DNA of 64,000 bases from contig JAEWOH010000070.1 of NCBI GenBank assembly GCA_023460955.1, forward strand, positions 1 through 64,000, given 5' to 3'. Of this stretch, positions 26,738 through 36,198 are shown one piece after another. The notes under the pieces were generated by a model. That model saw only the letters and a program-made list of their open reading frames with translations, searched no databases and was not told where the DNA came from. The stretch is from Bacillota bacterium. GTDB taxonomy: Bacteria; Bacillota; Clostridia; Acetivibrionales; DSM-1351. Position 1 is the stretch's first letter. Each line of letters opens with the position of its first letter. Position numbers and translations under genes: made by a program.

Positions 26738-28441
26738 ATGGCAAATTGGTCAAGTCTAAGCGTCAAGAACGCTATTACAAAAATTAAGGATGGCGAAATC
26801 GTCCTACCTGTTATACAGCGAAGGCTAGTATGGACGGAAGATAAAATGGAAATCCTTTTTGATTCACTGCTTAAAGGAAATTCTTTCGGTTCTGTTATAT
26901 GTATAGAAGAAGAAAAGGATAGTAAGCCATTATTTGCATTTAGAGAGTTCACCCGTGACGGTAATAACGTATCATCTACAGAGGCTGATGAACTTTCAAA
27001 AACACAGTGGTTTATAATAGATGGACAACAGAGGCTTCAAAGTTTCTATATTGGGCTTGTTGGTACTTATAGCGGAAAGCGCATGTTTTTTGATCTGTAT
27101 AGTGATTATTCCGAAGACGAATATGATTTCAAATTCGCAGTGAAAGCAGAAGATTTGCCGAGGAAGAACAAGGAGCGCTCAGACTCAGCAATTAGCGACT
27201 GCCTCTGGTATCCCGTTGAAGGTTTATTTGTCAGGCTTGGCGACACCAACGACGATGACCAGGTCGCCGAAGAAATTATAAAGAAATTCACAGTTGAAGA
27301 TGACCGTCAAATAAAGCACATTGAAAAAAATGTGCGGACTTTTTATCGTGCTATCTTTAATGCTAATAGTATCGGTATCTCGAAGGTGTCCGTCAATAAG
27401 AGCAAAAATGCTGTTGAAAACAGGCAGCGCATAGTTGAACTATTCCGCCGACTGAACGATGGGGGTACAAAACTGTCTTCATATGATTTAGTTGCTTCAA
27501 TGTTCAAGGGATTTGACTATAAAATGGAGCGCTTTCTCGATACGGTTGTTTCTGAGAACTCTGACATCGGAATTGACCAAGACGTACTTATAAAGATGAT
27601 GCTAATCCTTAATGATAAGCCATATAAAGAAATGTCAGATTTAACCGCTGAAGATGCTGAATTTGTTACATCTCATTATGAGCGTATACATGCAACACTC
27701 AAAACGTTGAAAAAGTTCCTAACTGTGACATCAAATTATAACTGGTTTGCAGCAGCAAAAAACAGATCAGCGATTCCGCTGTATTTCTTGGTATACCATA
27801 TTTTCTATTCAAAAATTGAAACTTCTGCATTGAGCAACATGTTTGACCGGTTTGATACGAATGATAAAAACTGTCACAACATGGCGGTATGGTTGCGCTT
27901 ATCTCTGCTTAACAAGGTTTTCAGCCGGGGGTGTGGGTGGATTCCGTATAAGACTGGGATTAGAAAGATACACGAAGTTATGATAAAAAACAAAGGAGCT
28001 GACTTTCCAACAGAAAAATTGTTTGAAGTTTATAGGTATCACCCTCTTTACTTTTATTCTAATGTAGCAGCGAACAATTTGGATTCGTTCGACCAAGAGT
28101 ACATGTTTTATTTAATATATAATGGTCAACCTTCAATAAGAAGTGAGGATATAGACCATATCCACCCACGTTCACTTTTATTAAACAAAGGAGTAGATCA
28201 ACTAAAAATAAACAGCATTGGTAATTTTCAATTATTAGATTCTGGTACCAACCGTGGTGAAAAGAATGGCAAGGAGTTGCGCGTATGGATAGAAAACTAT
28301 ATCGAAGTTGTGAACAGGCAAGACTATATAAATCGTCACTTGATTCCTACGTATTCGGAGCTGTGGAAAACTGAAAAGTTTGAAGAATTCTTACAGGAGA
28401 GGTCAAAGCTTCTTGCTGAAAAAATTAGAGAGTTCTTATGA
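26738..28441 (+). CDS. DUF262 domain protein with HNH-like C-terminus (GmrSD-like)
   Basis: The 567-residue protein has the DUF262/ParB-like N-terminus LPVIQRRLVW and the nucleotide-binding FIIDGQQRLQSF (DGQQR 95-99). A C-terminal DUF1524-like HNH nuclease reads DIDHIHPRSLLL (471-482) with a downstream GNFQLLDSGTNRGEKNGK. GmrSD-type enzymes use NTP to cut modified DNA and belong to type IV restriction. ATG at 26738 follows TAGGAGGG. A type IV enzyme beside three methylases needs to tolerate their marks, so its specificity must differ. Confidence 0.9.
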   Translation: MANWSSLSVKNAITKIKDGEIVLPVIQRRLVWTEDKMEILFDSLLKGNSFGSVICIEEEKDSKPLFAFREFTRDGNNVSSTEADELSKTQWFIIDGQQRLQSFYIGLVGTYSGKRMFFDLYSDYSEDEYDFKFAVKAEDLPRKNKERSDSAISDCLWYPVEGLFVRLGDTNDDDQVAEEIIKKFTVEDDRQIKHIEKNVRTFYRAIFNANSIGISKVSVNKSKNAVENRQRIVELFRRLNDGGTKLSSYDLVASMFKGFDYKMERFLDTVVSENSDIGIDQDVLIKMMLILNDKPYKEMSDLTAEDAEFVTSHYERIHATLKTLKKFLTVTSNYNWFAAAKNRSAIPLYFLVYHIFYSKIETSALSNMFDRFDTNDKNCHNMAVWLRLSLLNKVFSRGCGWIPYKTGIRKIHEVMIKNKGADFPTEKLFEVYRYHPLYFYSNVAANNLDSFDQEYMFYLIYNGQPSIRSEDIDHIHPRSLLLNKGVDQLKINSIGNFQLLDSGTNRGEKNGKELRVWIENYIEVVNRQDYINRHLIPTYSELWKTEKFEEFLQERSKLLAEKIREFL

Positions 28442-28495
28442 TTCGTACTTACAAAGATAAGATTGGCCTCTGCGGTGAGAAAACTCCTGACACAT

Positions 28496-28634
28496 AGATA
28501 TTATCAGGAAATATTCCACGACTTATTTTCTGGAGTGCACTCGGGAAGATTATGATGAATCTGTATTCCAAAAGGCGATAGAAGCTTGCAGAAAACACGC
28601 TGCATATTACCCACGCTTAGGTATAACGGATTAG
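28496..28634 (+). pseudogene. coding-like remnant between the DUF262 gene and jetA
   Basis: A frame without a start reads TTYFLECTREDYDESVFQKA, then IEACRKHAAYYPRLGITD and a stop. It looks like the C-terminal tail of a protein but I cannot name the family. Together with 26523-26673 it brackets the DUF262 gene, suggesting that this gene replaced something. Confidence 0.35.
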
Positions 28635-28691
28635 CCTATGTGGAACGAATTGTATAGGAATATGTAAAAAACCATGTAAGGCGGTGATGAT

Positions 28692-30098
28692 TTGAAGCTG
28701 TTTGACGTAGTTCCGGGTAATTTTTTCTCAGTTTTATCTTCCGGCAATCGGGAGATCTATTTTGATGCGCTGATGATATTGCACGAAATGTTCAAGTTTG
28801 AATTGAATATTCGTGTGGACGACTATATTTCTTCACTAATATCAATATTAGAGGATAGGGCTTTTGAACTGGAGGAAGATGATGAGGCGCAAGAAGGCGG
28901 GCTAACCCTGAGCGGAAAAGCTCGGTTGATTCTAAATCGCTTTGTTAAGACAGGATGGGTTGATAAAGAATTTCTAGATGGTTCTTTTATCGAAATTATC
29001 ACGCCACGTAGTTATGCGATTCCTATTATGAAAATACTCAGTGATTTAGGTAACAATTCACTGCAGGAATACAATTCTCTGGTTTTCGCGACATTCTCCG
29101 GACTAAAACAGGCCAAAACGGAGAATGAGTCTCATATGTATGAGGCCGTTTTGTCTGCAAGAGCAAATACAGAACAGTTGCAGTATGCATTACGAACGCT
29201 TTATCATGGGATACGCGGTTTTCTTCGAGGGATTGTGGAGCAGCAAGATGTCAATCTTCTTCTGCAAGATCACTTTGGCGAATACAAAAAAATGTCGGAT
29301 CGCATCTACCATCCTATCAAGACAATGGATTCTGTTCATCGGTATATGGGTCCGATTCAGAGCTTGCTAACAGATATACTGGCGGATGAATCCCTGATGA
29401 AAACTATGCGTGATCGAGCTATTAGTATAAAAAAGTATGAGGATGAAGCAGAAGCCGATGAGGAAATTATCAAAGCAATTGACTATATTTTGGATGCATA
29501 CCAGACGGTTGGTGATCTAGTTAGCGAGATAGATCGAAAACACAGTACCTATACCAAAAGCTCAATTGAGAAAATCCAATATCTGATGACCGCAGATCAG
29601 ACTATAAAAGGAAAGCTTGCGGAACTGTTAAAGACATACGCGAGCATGACAGACGATAAACGCGATCAACTTGCTGATATTATGGAAAAAACTATTCGCG
29701 TTAATAGACAGGAGTTTTTTGATTCTCAGTCTTTGCATCATAAAAATGTTAAGAGTAGACGCGTTGAAAGAACTCCGCTCGCCGTTGACCTAGACGATTC
29801 GTTTACTGATCTTGCAGAAGGATACTTACTGGAGCAAATAAAAAACAGATACTCATCCGCAAAAGTACGTGCTTTTGTTGACAGCCTTTTTATAAACGGT
29901 GTTAGTCGGATTGAGACAAAGGACATTCAAATATCAGGAGATTCCGACTTTATACTACTCATTTTGGCTGTAATTCGTCAAAATGATAGGGGCATGCCTT
30001 ATACTGTCGAGATAGGGGAAGGACGAATTCAGCGGAACGGATATGCTATTCCTAATATGGCCATCATTAAAAAGGAGGTTCCTAGTAATGTGGAGTGA
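28692..30098 (+). CDS. jetA: Wadjet protein JetA (MukF/MksF-like, DUF5716 type)
   Basis: The 468-residue, mostly helical protein opens LFDVVPGNFFSVLSSGNREI, the typical JetA start with winged-helix kleisin-like N-terminus, and has the YHGIRGFLRGIVEQQDVN segment of the DUF5716 family. JetA is the kleisin of the Wadjet SMC complex that extrudes small circular plasmids and lets JetD cut them. The start is TTG at 28692 after AAGGCGGTG. It overlaps jetB by 11 bases. Assignment rests on motif and on the complete four-gene order. Confidence 0.93.
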   Translation: MKLFDVVPGNFFSVLSSGNREIYFDALMILHEMFKFELNIRVDDYISSLISILEDRAFELEEDDEAQEGGLTLSGKARLILNRFVKTGWVDKEFLDGSFIEIITPRSYAIPIMKILSDLGNNSLQEYNSLVFATFSGLKQAKTENESHMYEAVLSARANTEQLQYALRTLYHGIRGFLRGIVEQQDVNLLLQDHFGEYKKMSDRIYHPIKTMDSVHRYMGPIQSLLTDILADESLMKTMRDRAISIKKYEDEAEADEEIIKAIDYILDAYQTVGDLVSEIDRKHSTYTKSSIEKIQYLMTADQTIKGKLAELLKTYASMTDDKRDQLADIMEKTIRVNRQEFFDSQSLHHKNVKSRRVERTPLAVDLDDSFTDLAEGYLLEQIKNRYSSAKVRAFVDSLFINGVSRIETKDIQISGDSDFILLILAVIRQNDRGMPYTVEIGEGRIQRNGYAIPNMAIIKKEVPSNVE

Positions 30099-30747
30099 AA
30101 CTTTTGAAGCTTTATCCAATTACGAAAAGGGTGAATTTCGCAGGCTGGCTAATTACCTCCTGTCGCATACATATCTCGTCCGCGATGTGTATAAGCCTGA
30201 CAAACAATGGACTGAGCCTAACGGGGATTATAGAATGGTCAATCGACTGTTTGAATGTATGCGCGATTACTTTTATGTGTCTGGTTGGAGGTTGGAAAAG
30301 GATGATAACTACGGTGTTATCTCGCTTATAAACGAATATGATCACAACCGTCTGCGTATGGATCGTTTTACTACTCTGTTCCTTTATACATGTCGATTAA
30401 TATACGAAGAAGGACGGGAACAGGGTGACAACCTTCATATTGTACGAACTGATACAGGCTCTATTGTTGAGAAAATGAGGACACTGGGGCTTCTCAGCAA
30501 GGGAAAAACAACACAAAAAGAACGACTTGAAGCGCAACGCACCCTTTCTCATTTTAACATCATCCAAAAAACTGAAACCACAGCTTGGAGTGCTGAGGGA
30601 AACGGTGTGTTGATTTTTGCGTCCATCCTGTCGATTATTCCCAACCAAGGGATTAACGATATGATGATAGAATTAGAAGAACTCCGAACTGATGATGCTG
30701 ATATTGACACGGCACTCGAAGCTGAGGAACAGGAGGATTTGGAATGA
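30088..30747 (+). CDS. jetB: Wadjet protein JetB (MukE/MksE-like, DUF4194)
   Basis: The 219-residue protein begins MWSETFEALSNYEKGEFRRL and contains YLLSHTYLVRDVYKP, with the two winged-helix-like domains of DUF4194 and an acidic C-terminus. It is the MukE-like partner that binds the JetA kleisin. The ATG at 30088 has AAAGGAGG 8 bases upstream. The end overlaps jetC in ATGA, so stoichiometric synthesis by coupling is likely. Confidence 0.93.
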   Translation: MWSETFEALSNYEKGEFRRLANYLLSHTYLVRDVYKPDKQWTEPNGDYRMVNRLFECMRDYFYVSGWRLEKDDNYGVISLINEYDHNRLRMDRFTTLFLYTCRLIYEEGREQGDNLHIVRTDTGSIVEKMRTLGLLSKGKTTQKERLEAQRTLSHFNIIQKTETTAWSAEGNGVLIFASILSIIPNQGINDMMIELEELRTDDADIDTALEAEEQEDLE

Positions 30748-33700
30748 AACTTTTACGCAAACTCTTGTTGATTCATTGGCATTATTTTAGCCATGAATTA
30801 ATCGAATTCAATCAGCTTAATTTTCTCACAGGAAAGAACGCTTCGGGAAAATCTACTATTATCGATGCCATGCAATTGATATTACTGGGTGATACAAGTG
30901 GCAGCTTTTTTAATAAAGCAGCTAGCGGCCATGGTAATCGTACCCTTAAGGGCTACCTTATGGGTGAATTGGGTGATGATGAAGATTCGGGGTTTCGTTA
31001 TCTTCGAAGCGGCAGATTTACAAGCTATATAGTAATGGAGTTCTATGATACAGAAAAGAAAAAATCCTTTACGGTAGGTTGTTGCTTTGATACATATTCA
31101 GAAAACGACACACAAAAACTTTTCTTTCTTTATGATGGTGCAATGCATAATAATGGTTTTTTACATGGAAATACACCAATGGATATTACTGCATTGCGCA
31201 CTTTCCTAAAGGAACGTTTTGCAGGGCATTATGAAACAACTGATGTTGGGCGAGACTTCAGAACAAAACTATATGGAAAACTTGGCGGTTTACGCGATCG
31301 CTTTGCAGGACTTCTTAAAAAAGCTGTTTCTTTCAATCCCAATGTGGATATTCAGCAATTTATTTCTGATTTTGTGTGTGATACGCAGCAAGCTGTTGAT
31401 GTTAGTCATATGCAAGAAAACATCAGAAGCTACAAAAGGCTTGAAGCGGAAGCCGATGTCCTTAAAGAGAGAATTTCATTGCTGGAAAGGATTATTAATG
31501 TCCACCAAAGCTTTACTACGCAACGAAACAATGAACGGCTTTATTCTTATTTAATTGATCGTGCATTTGCAGATATGAAAAGAATCGAACTGGATTCAAC
31601 TTTAACAAGCGCAAAAAGAGTTTCAGAGCAACTTGATGAGTTGATTAAAAAGATAACTGAAGAAGATATTCGTCTAGTAAAACTCCGTGAGCAACGAGAC
31701 ACTTTAAACGCTCAACTGCTAAATGACAGCGCTGCACAGGCTTTAGATACAATAGATCGTCAAATTGCTGAAAAGGAGGGCCAGATCCGAACACTCCGCA
31801 ATGAATTTGAAAAGGCGCTTGGTATCCTTTCATCGCATATTTCATCATGGCGAAGATACACTGAGGCAATGCTTCAAAAAATCGGATCAATGGAAACGGG
31901 CTTATTGCAACCAGGTGTGACATCTCGCATCAGCGACATCTGCATGGAAGGGCGCAGCTTTCTCGAAAGTAGTGTATCCTTAGCAAGTATGGATATGGAT
32001 GCTGTGCTGTATGTTGGAGAGTCTGGATTGGCTAAGTATTCTGCTAACGCTGACAATCTAAAAAGACATTCTATCGAATTAGCTTCGCGCTTACGGGATG
32101 AGCAGGAAGCATTAGCAAGGCAACGATCGGAGCTTATGGCCGAACAGCAATCACTTGAAGGAGGAATTTATCGTTTTCCACAGGATGCGCTCGATTTGAA
32201 GGCCGCAGTTATTTCTCGATTGCGTACAATTGCAAAGAGGGAAGTCAATGTGCGTATTGTAGCGGAAGCCGCCGAAATTAAAAGTGACCGCTGGCGCAAT
32301 GCTATTGAAGGTTATCTCAATACACAAAAATTTTACATCATTGTGCCACAGGAATACTTTAATGCGGCTCTGCATGTCTATGATACGATAAAACGCCAAC
32401 AAGCAATCTATGGTACAGGAATTGTTGATATTGAAAAGCTGAAACGATTAAATCCTACAGCAGATGAGGGAAGTCTAGCAGAAGAGATTGAAACAGATGA
32501 CTTGGATGTAAAAGTTTTCTTAAATTACACTTTAGGGCGCGTTCAAAAATGTGACAGCGTAGGTGAGTTGCGACGGTTCCGTACCTCAGTTACTGACGAA
32601 GGAATGCTTTATCAAAATTTTGTTGTCAGAGCAATGAATCCAGAGCGCTGGGCAAAACCGGCCATTGGGCAAGGCGCGATTCAAAGACGACTTGAAACCG
32701 TTAAACAAGAGATTAACTTTTTGACTGAGCAAGTCACAGTTTGCGCTGGCATAAAAATTGGACTTGATTACATCAGTGGATTAACTTTGCTGAGCAATAC
32801 TGAAATAGATAATTGCGTTTCAGCTGCAAGGAATTTTTCTTCGATCCCTAGTCTTGAATCGGATTTGTTAACGCTACGAAAAAGCCGTGAAGCAATTGAT
32901 ACAAGCGCTATTGACTCCTTGAAAAATCGTATTGCCGCTTTGGATAAAAATATTTCAGAACAAGACCAATTACTACGTCAATTCTCAGAGAATAGAGGAA
33001 AACTTGAAGAAACACTGCGGCGCCTAAAAGAAGAAACTATTCCTAAACTTACTGAAGAACAGGAAGAGAAGGAAGCAAATATCGCTATCGGATACAACGA
33101 CGATTGGATTAGGGAAATAGGTTACCCTAGATATGTAAGGGAATTATCTTCGAGAGGAAAACCCGATAATATAGCCGAGGCTTTCCCTAGAGAACGGAGT
33201 AGAACCAAAAATGCAAAAGAGGATGCATGGGAGCAAACATTAGATTTGCGACGTAAATACAATGATAAATACAAAATGGGATTTGACATTAAGGCAGAAG
33301 GCAATGAGGTCTATGATGACGCATGGCTGGAGCTCACCGATAATAAATTACCGGATTACTTAGCCAGAATCACAGATGCACGTTCAAAGGCCTTTGAGCA
33401 ATTTCAAGAAGACTTTTTGAGCCGCTTACAAAACAATATAAACAATGCCAAACGCCAAATTGATGAATTGAACGGCGCATTGCGCGGGGCTTCTTTTGGG
33501 GAAGATACATATCGGTTTCGTATTATTCCCAAACCCGAATACAGGCGTTATTATGACATGATCGTAGATGATATGCTTCTTCAGGGTGGATATAATCTTC
33601 TCTCAGGACAATTCAATGCGAAATATAAGGATGAAATTGCGGATTTATTTGCAATAATAACCAATGAAGATGGAACAGGCGGACCCCAGGGAAGCATTGA

Positions 33701-34142
33701 ATATGAAAAACGTGTTCATGAATTTACAGATTACCGTACGTATCTGGATTTTGATCTTGAGGTTGTGGGTCATGATGGTGTACCTCAACGGTTATCAAAA
33801 ACACTAGGTAAAAAATCTGGTGGTGAGACACAGACCCCTTTTTACATCGCTGTACTGGCCTCTTTCGCTCAATTGTATCGTGCAGGAAGAGAGAAAAGCT
33901 ATAAGACATCTCGACTTATTATTTTTGATGAAGCCTTTTCTAAAATGGATGGTGAACGAATCGTCAGGAGTATTGAACTGTTGAGGAAGTTTGAGTTTCA
34001 GGTCATCTTATCTGCTCCGCCTGACAAGATAGGAGACATTGCAACGCTTGTAGATAAGAATCTCTGCGTTTTAAGAAACGGGAAACATACTTGCGTCCGG
34101 AGTTTTGATCCAAAACAAGTAGAGGAAATAATTTATGAGTGA
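30744..34142 (+). CDS. jetC: Wadjet SMC ATPase JetC (MukB/MksB-like)
   Basis: The 1132-residue protein has Walker A LTGKNASGKST (28-38), long coiled coils (about 230-370 and 680-770), a hinge-like middle, ABC signature KKSGGETQTPF near 1022-1032, and Walker B LIIFDEAFSKMDGER near 1057. It is the motor that extrudes DNA loops and tests circle size. Length is normal for the family. It overlaps jetB by 4 bases and jetD by 8. All ATPase motifs look intact. Confidence 0.96.
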   Translation: MKLLRKLLLIHWHYFSHELIEFNQLNFLTGKNASGKSTIIDAMQLILLGDTSGSFFNKAASGHGNRTLKGYLMGELGDDEDSGFRYLRSGRFTSYIVMEFYDTEKKKSFTVGCCFDTYSENDTQKLFFLYDGAMHNNGFLHGNTPMDITALRTFLKERFAGHYETTDVGRDFRTKLYGKLGGLRDRFAGLLKKAVSFNPNVDIQQFISDFVCDTQQAVDVSHMQENIRSYKRLEAEADVLKERISLLERIINVHQSFTTQRNNERLYSYLIDRAFADMKRIELDSTLTSAKRVSEQLDELIKKITEEDIRLVKLREQRDTLNAQLLNDSAAQALDTIDRQIAEKEGQIRTLRNEFEKALGILSSHISSWRRYTEAMLQKIGSMETGLLQPGVTSRISDICMEGRSFLESSVSLASMDMDAVLYVGESGLAKYSANADNLKRHSIELASRLRDEQEALARQRSELMAEQQSLEGGIYRFPQDALDLKAAVISRLRTIAKREVNVRIVAEAAEIKSDRWRNAIEGYLNTQKFYIIVPQEYFNAALHVYDTIKRQQAIYGTGIVDIEKLKRLNPTADEGSLAEEIETDDLDVKVFLNYTLGRVQKCDSVGELRRFRTSVTDEGMLYQNFVVRAMNPERWAKPAIGQGAIQRRLETVKQEINFLTEQVTVCAGIKIGLDYISGLTLLSNTEIDNCVSAARNFSSIPSLESDLLTLRKSREAIDTSAIDSLKNRIAALDKNISEQDQLLRQFSENRGKLEETLRRLKEETIPKLTEEQEEKEANIAIGYNDDWIREIGYPRYVRELSSRGKPDNIAEAFPRERSRTKNAKEDAWEQTLDLRRKYNDKYKMGFDIKAEGNEVYDDAWLELTDNKLPDYLARITDARSKAFEQFQEDFLSRLQNNINNAKRQIDELNGALRGASFGEDTYRFRIIPKPEYRRYYDMIVDDMLLQGGYNLLSGQFNAKYKDEIADLFAIITNEDGTGGPQGSIEYEKRVHEFTDYRTYLDFDLEVVGHDGVPQRLSKTLGKKSGGETQTPFYIAVLASFAQLYRAGREKSYKTSRLIIFDEAFSKMDGERIVRSIELLRKFEFQVILSAPPDKIGDIATLVDKNLCVLRNGKHTCVRSFDPKQVEEIIYE

Positions 34143-35391
34143 TAAAATTCAGAAAAACATACTTTGGGCATTATTAGATAAATATGAGCGCAGTAGTTTC
34201 TTTAGAGTCGAAAAGCAACCCACGCGTAGAATACTTTTGAAATTATACGATGGTGGCAAGAGCGATTTTCCTTATTATGATATTGAGAAAAGTGAGCGTC
34301 GCATTTCTGTAAACCGAGCAGTAGCAGAGCTGGCCGAACTGGATTTGATATCCTTTGAATGGATGAAAGGCGAACTTGATCATATCATAGCAAAAGTGTG
34401 GTTGAACACAGATAGACTGGAGTTTGCATATGAAATTGCCGAGCGTAAATCAAAAAGTGATGTTGTTGATGAAATCTGTGTGGAGTTACTAGATATGCGC
34501 GAACAGGTGTCCTCTCCATGGCTCAAGACATTTTTTTATGATGCTTACACTGAAGTTTCCAAAAGACGCAGTATTGTCAGTTCTATTCCTGCGGACAAAG
34601 AGGAACGGAATCATCTGTTCAAGGTTTTCAGTGCGATTGATAATATGAATAACACAGAACTTACCGAAAGAGTATTCTCGCTACTGTGTTTTGGAGACTC
34701 AAAAAAATTTGAGAGGGTAGCAAGGTCTCGTACCATCAGTATACTAAAAAAGTACTTTGAGTGCGATGATGATACCCGCGATGAGGATATACTTCGGCAA
34801 GTTGGGATTGTCAAATATCCTGAACAATTTGAATTCTGTGGGAAGGTTAGTCTGGTGATTGAAACAGCGGTGGTTGACTTTGCCCATCTTCGTTTTGGAA
34901 GCAGTATCAGTATATCTGACTTAGTAAGAGGGGACTTGGTTATATCACCTTATGTAAAACGTATATTGACTATTGAGAACCGAGCAAATTATATTGAATA
35001 TATACAAAAAAACAAAGCGGATGATGAACTTGTTCTTTACCATGCGGGACAGTATAGCCCATCCAAAAAACTGTTTTTCCTCGCTATTAAGGAACGAATG
35101 CCAGAGGGCTGCATTTGGGAACACTGGGGCGATATAGATTATGGAGGATTTACCATGTTAGCGCGTCTACGACGTGAAGTTTTGAATGGGATCAAGCCGT
35201 TACGGATGGATATATCAGAATTAGTTAACTATAAACACCTTACCGCTTCGATAACGGTGCAGTATGCCGAAAAGTTAAAGTCGCTTATTACAAAACAGGA
35301 ATTGCAGGATTGTTATGATTGTATTTATTATTTAATTGAAAATAAAGTTCGTTTAGAGCAAGAATCTATGCTTGTAGAGTCAGCGGGTTAG
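34135..35391 (+). CDS. jetD: Wadjet nuclease JetD (Toprim, DUF2220/MksG-like)
   Basis: The 418-residue protein has N-terminal helical and winged-helix segments and a C-terminal Toprim fold. The glutamate is in LTIENRANYIEY (near residue 281) and the acidic pair is in WGDIDYGGF (near 332-335). HWGDIDYGG is the JetD signature. It cleaves plasmids held by JetABC. The start ATG at 34135 lies inside the jetC stop region. Catalytic residues are present, so the operon appears functional. Confidence 0.95.
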   Translation: MSDKIQKNILWALLDKYERSSFFRVEKQPTRRILLKLYDGGKSDFPYYDIEKSERRISVNRAVAELAELDLISFEWMKGELDHIIAKVWLNTDRLEFAYEIAERKSKSDVVDEICVELLDMREQVSSPWLKTFFYDAYTEVSKRRSIVSSIPADKEERNHLFKVFSAIDNMNNTELTERVFSLLCFGDSKKFERVARSRTISILKKYFECDDDTRDEDILRQVGIVKYPEQFEFCGKVSLVIETAVVDFAHLRFGSSISISDLVRGDLVISPYVKRILTIENRANYIEYIQKNKADDELVLYHAGQYSPSKKLFFLAIKERMPEGCIWEHWGDIDYGGFTMLARLRREVLNGIKPLRMDISELVNYKHLTASITVQYAEKLKSLITKQELQDCYDCIYYLIENKVRLEQESMLVESAG

Positions 35392-35463
35392 ATTCATTTT
35401 GTCATAAATTTGGTTTGTACTTGCATATGCTTATTGAGATTATCCTTAAGGAGGTCAGTAAGC

Positions 35464-35685
35464 ATGAGCGCTGAGCAAGAGAATAAAAATCAAATCATCA
35501 AGGCGTTGTTGTGCGATGAGTCATGGTCAAACAGTGCTTGTTGCGGTTACGCATTATTTGCTGCTAAATCGTTAGGCTATTCTAAGGAACAAATAGGAGA
35601 GCTTATTTCCGCACTTAATGCTGCATTTAGAAATCACTCAGTTGAAGAAGCAAAACGCAAGTATGAACATAGCTTTGGAATTTAG
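35464..35685 (+). CDS. small conserved-looking protein downstream of jetD
   Basis: The 73-residue protein (MSAEQENKNQIIKALLCDES...) has a strong AAGGAGG before its ATG, and a compact helical pattern CGYALFAAKSLGYSKEQIGE followed by LISALNAAFRNHSVEEAKRK. It lies 72 bases after jetD on the same strand with no terminator in between, so it may belong to the Wadjet transcript. I do not recognise a named family. It could be an accessory protein of the defence island or of an integrated element. Confidence 0.7.
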   Translation: MSAEQENKNQIIKALLCDESWSNSACCGYALFAAKSLGYSKEQIGELISALNAAFRNHSVEEAKRKYEHSFGI

Positions 35686-35725
35686 TAGGACATAGCTATT
35701 ATATTTAGAGTTTTTCGTAAATCCA

Positions 35726-35902
35726 ATGTTTTTGCTTTTGTGCGTGTATTTTCATGACTGTATTGACTTGTTTCCGAATACCGAAAGAGGCTGTAATTGC
35801 ATTGTGGACATGTTTCCTAGTACGGAAAAGGCAATTAAAACCACTATCGATATATTCCCGCAAACGGACAAAACGATAAAAATATACCCGACATCAATCT
35901 GA
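35726..35902 (+). repeat. short frame made of three degenerate 42-base repeats
   Basis: The frame from ATG 35726 to TGA 35902 (58 residues) contains DLFPNTERGCNCIV, DMFPSTEKAIKTTI and DIFPQTDKTIKIYP in direct succession. This is a 14-residue, 42-base period. There is no ribosome binding site, so it is probably a fragment of a longer repeat protein. The rest of 35686-36198 has a second coding-like stretch in another frame (GDDSVDTKSIYVEILRFKHF) and no complete gene. Confidence 0.45.
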
Positions 35903-36198
35903 TAACTCCGAGCCACGTGGAGACGATAGTGTTGATACAAAGAGCATATATGTAGAAATCCTTAGATTTAAGCACTTTACGAGGCATATGGTGTTTACCG
36001 AAAACGGTAAAAAATCTCGCAATAAGGAGATAAAAAATTATATTAATGTTTCGGTGGCTGTTGAGGTAGTATGTGGGAACACAAAGGAATTAAACTGAGC
36101 TTTTATGTTTTTCGTGTACACAGTTGGGCGATATGATAATATATGTATATAGTGCTGGCTATAAATTACTGGGAGACCTTGTGATGAGGAGGTAGTAG

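Noticed and set aside
17061..35391. BREX or DISARM system
   Set aside because: There is no PglZ, BrxC-like ATPase, DUF1998 or SNF2-like drm gene next to the methylases, and the helicase found belongs to the prophage.
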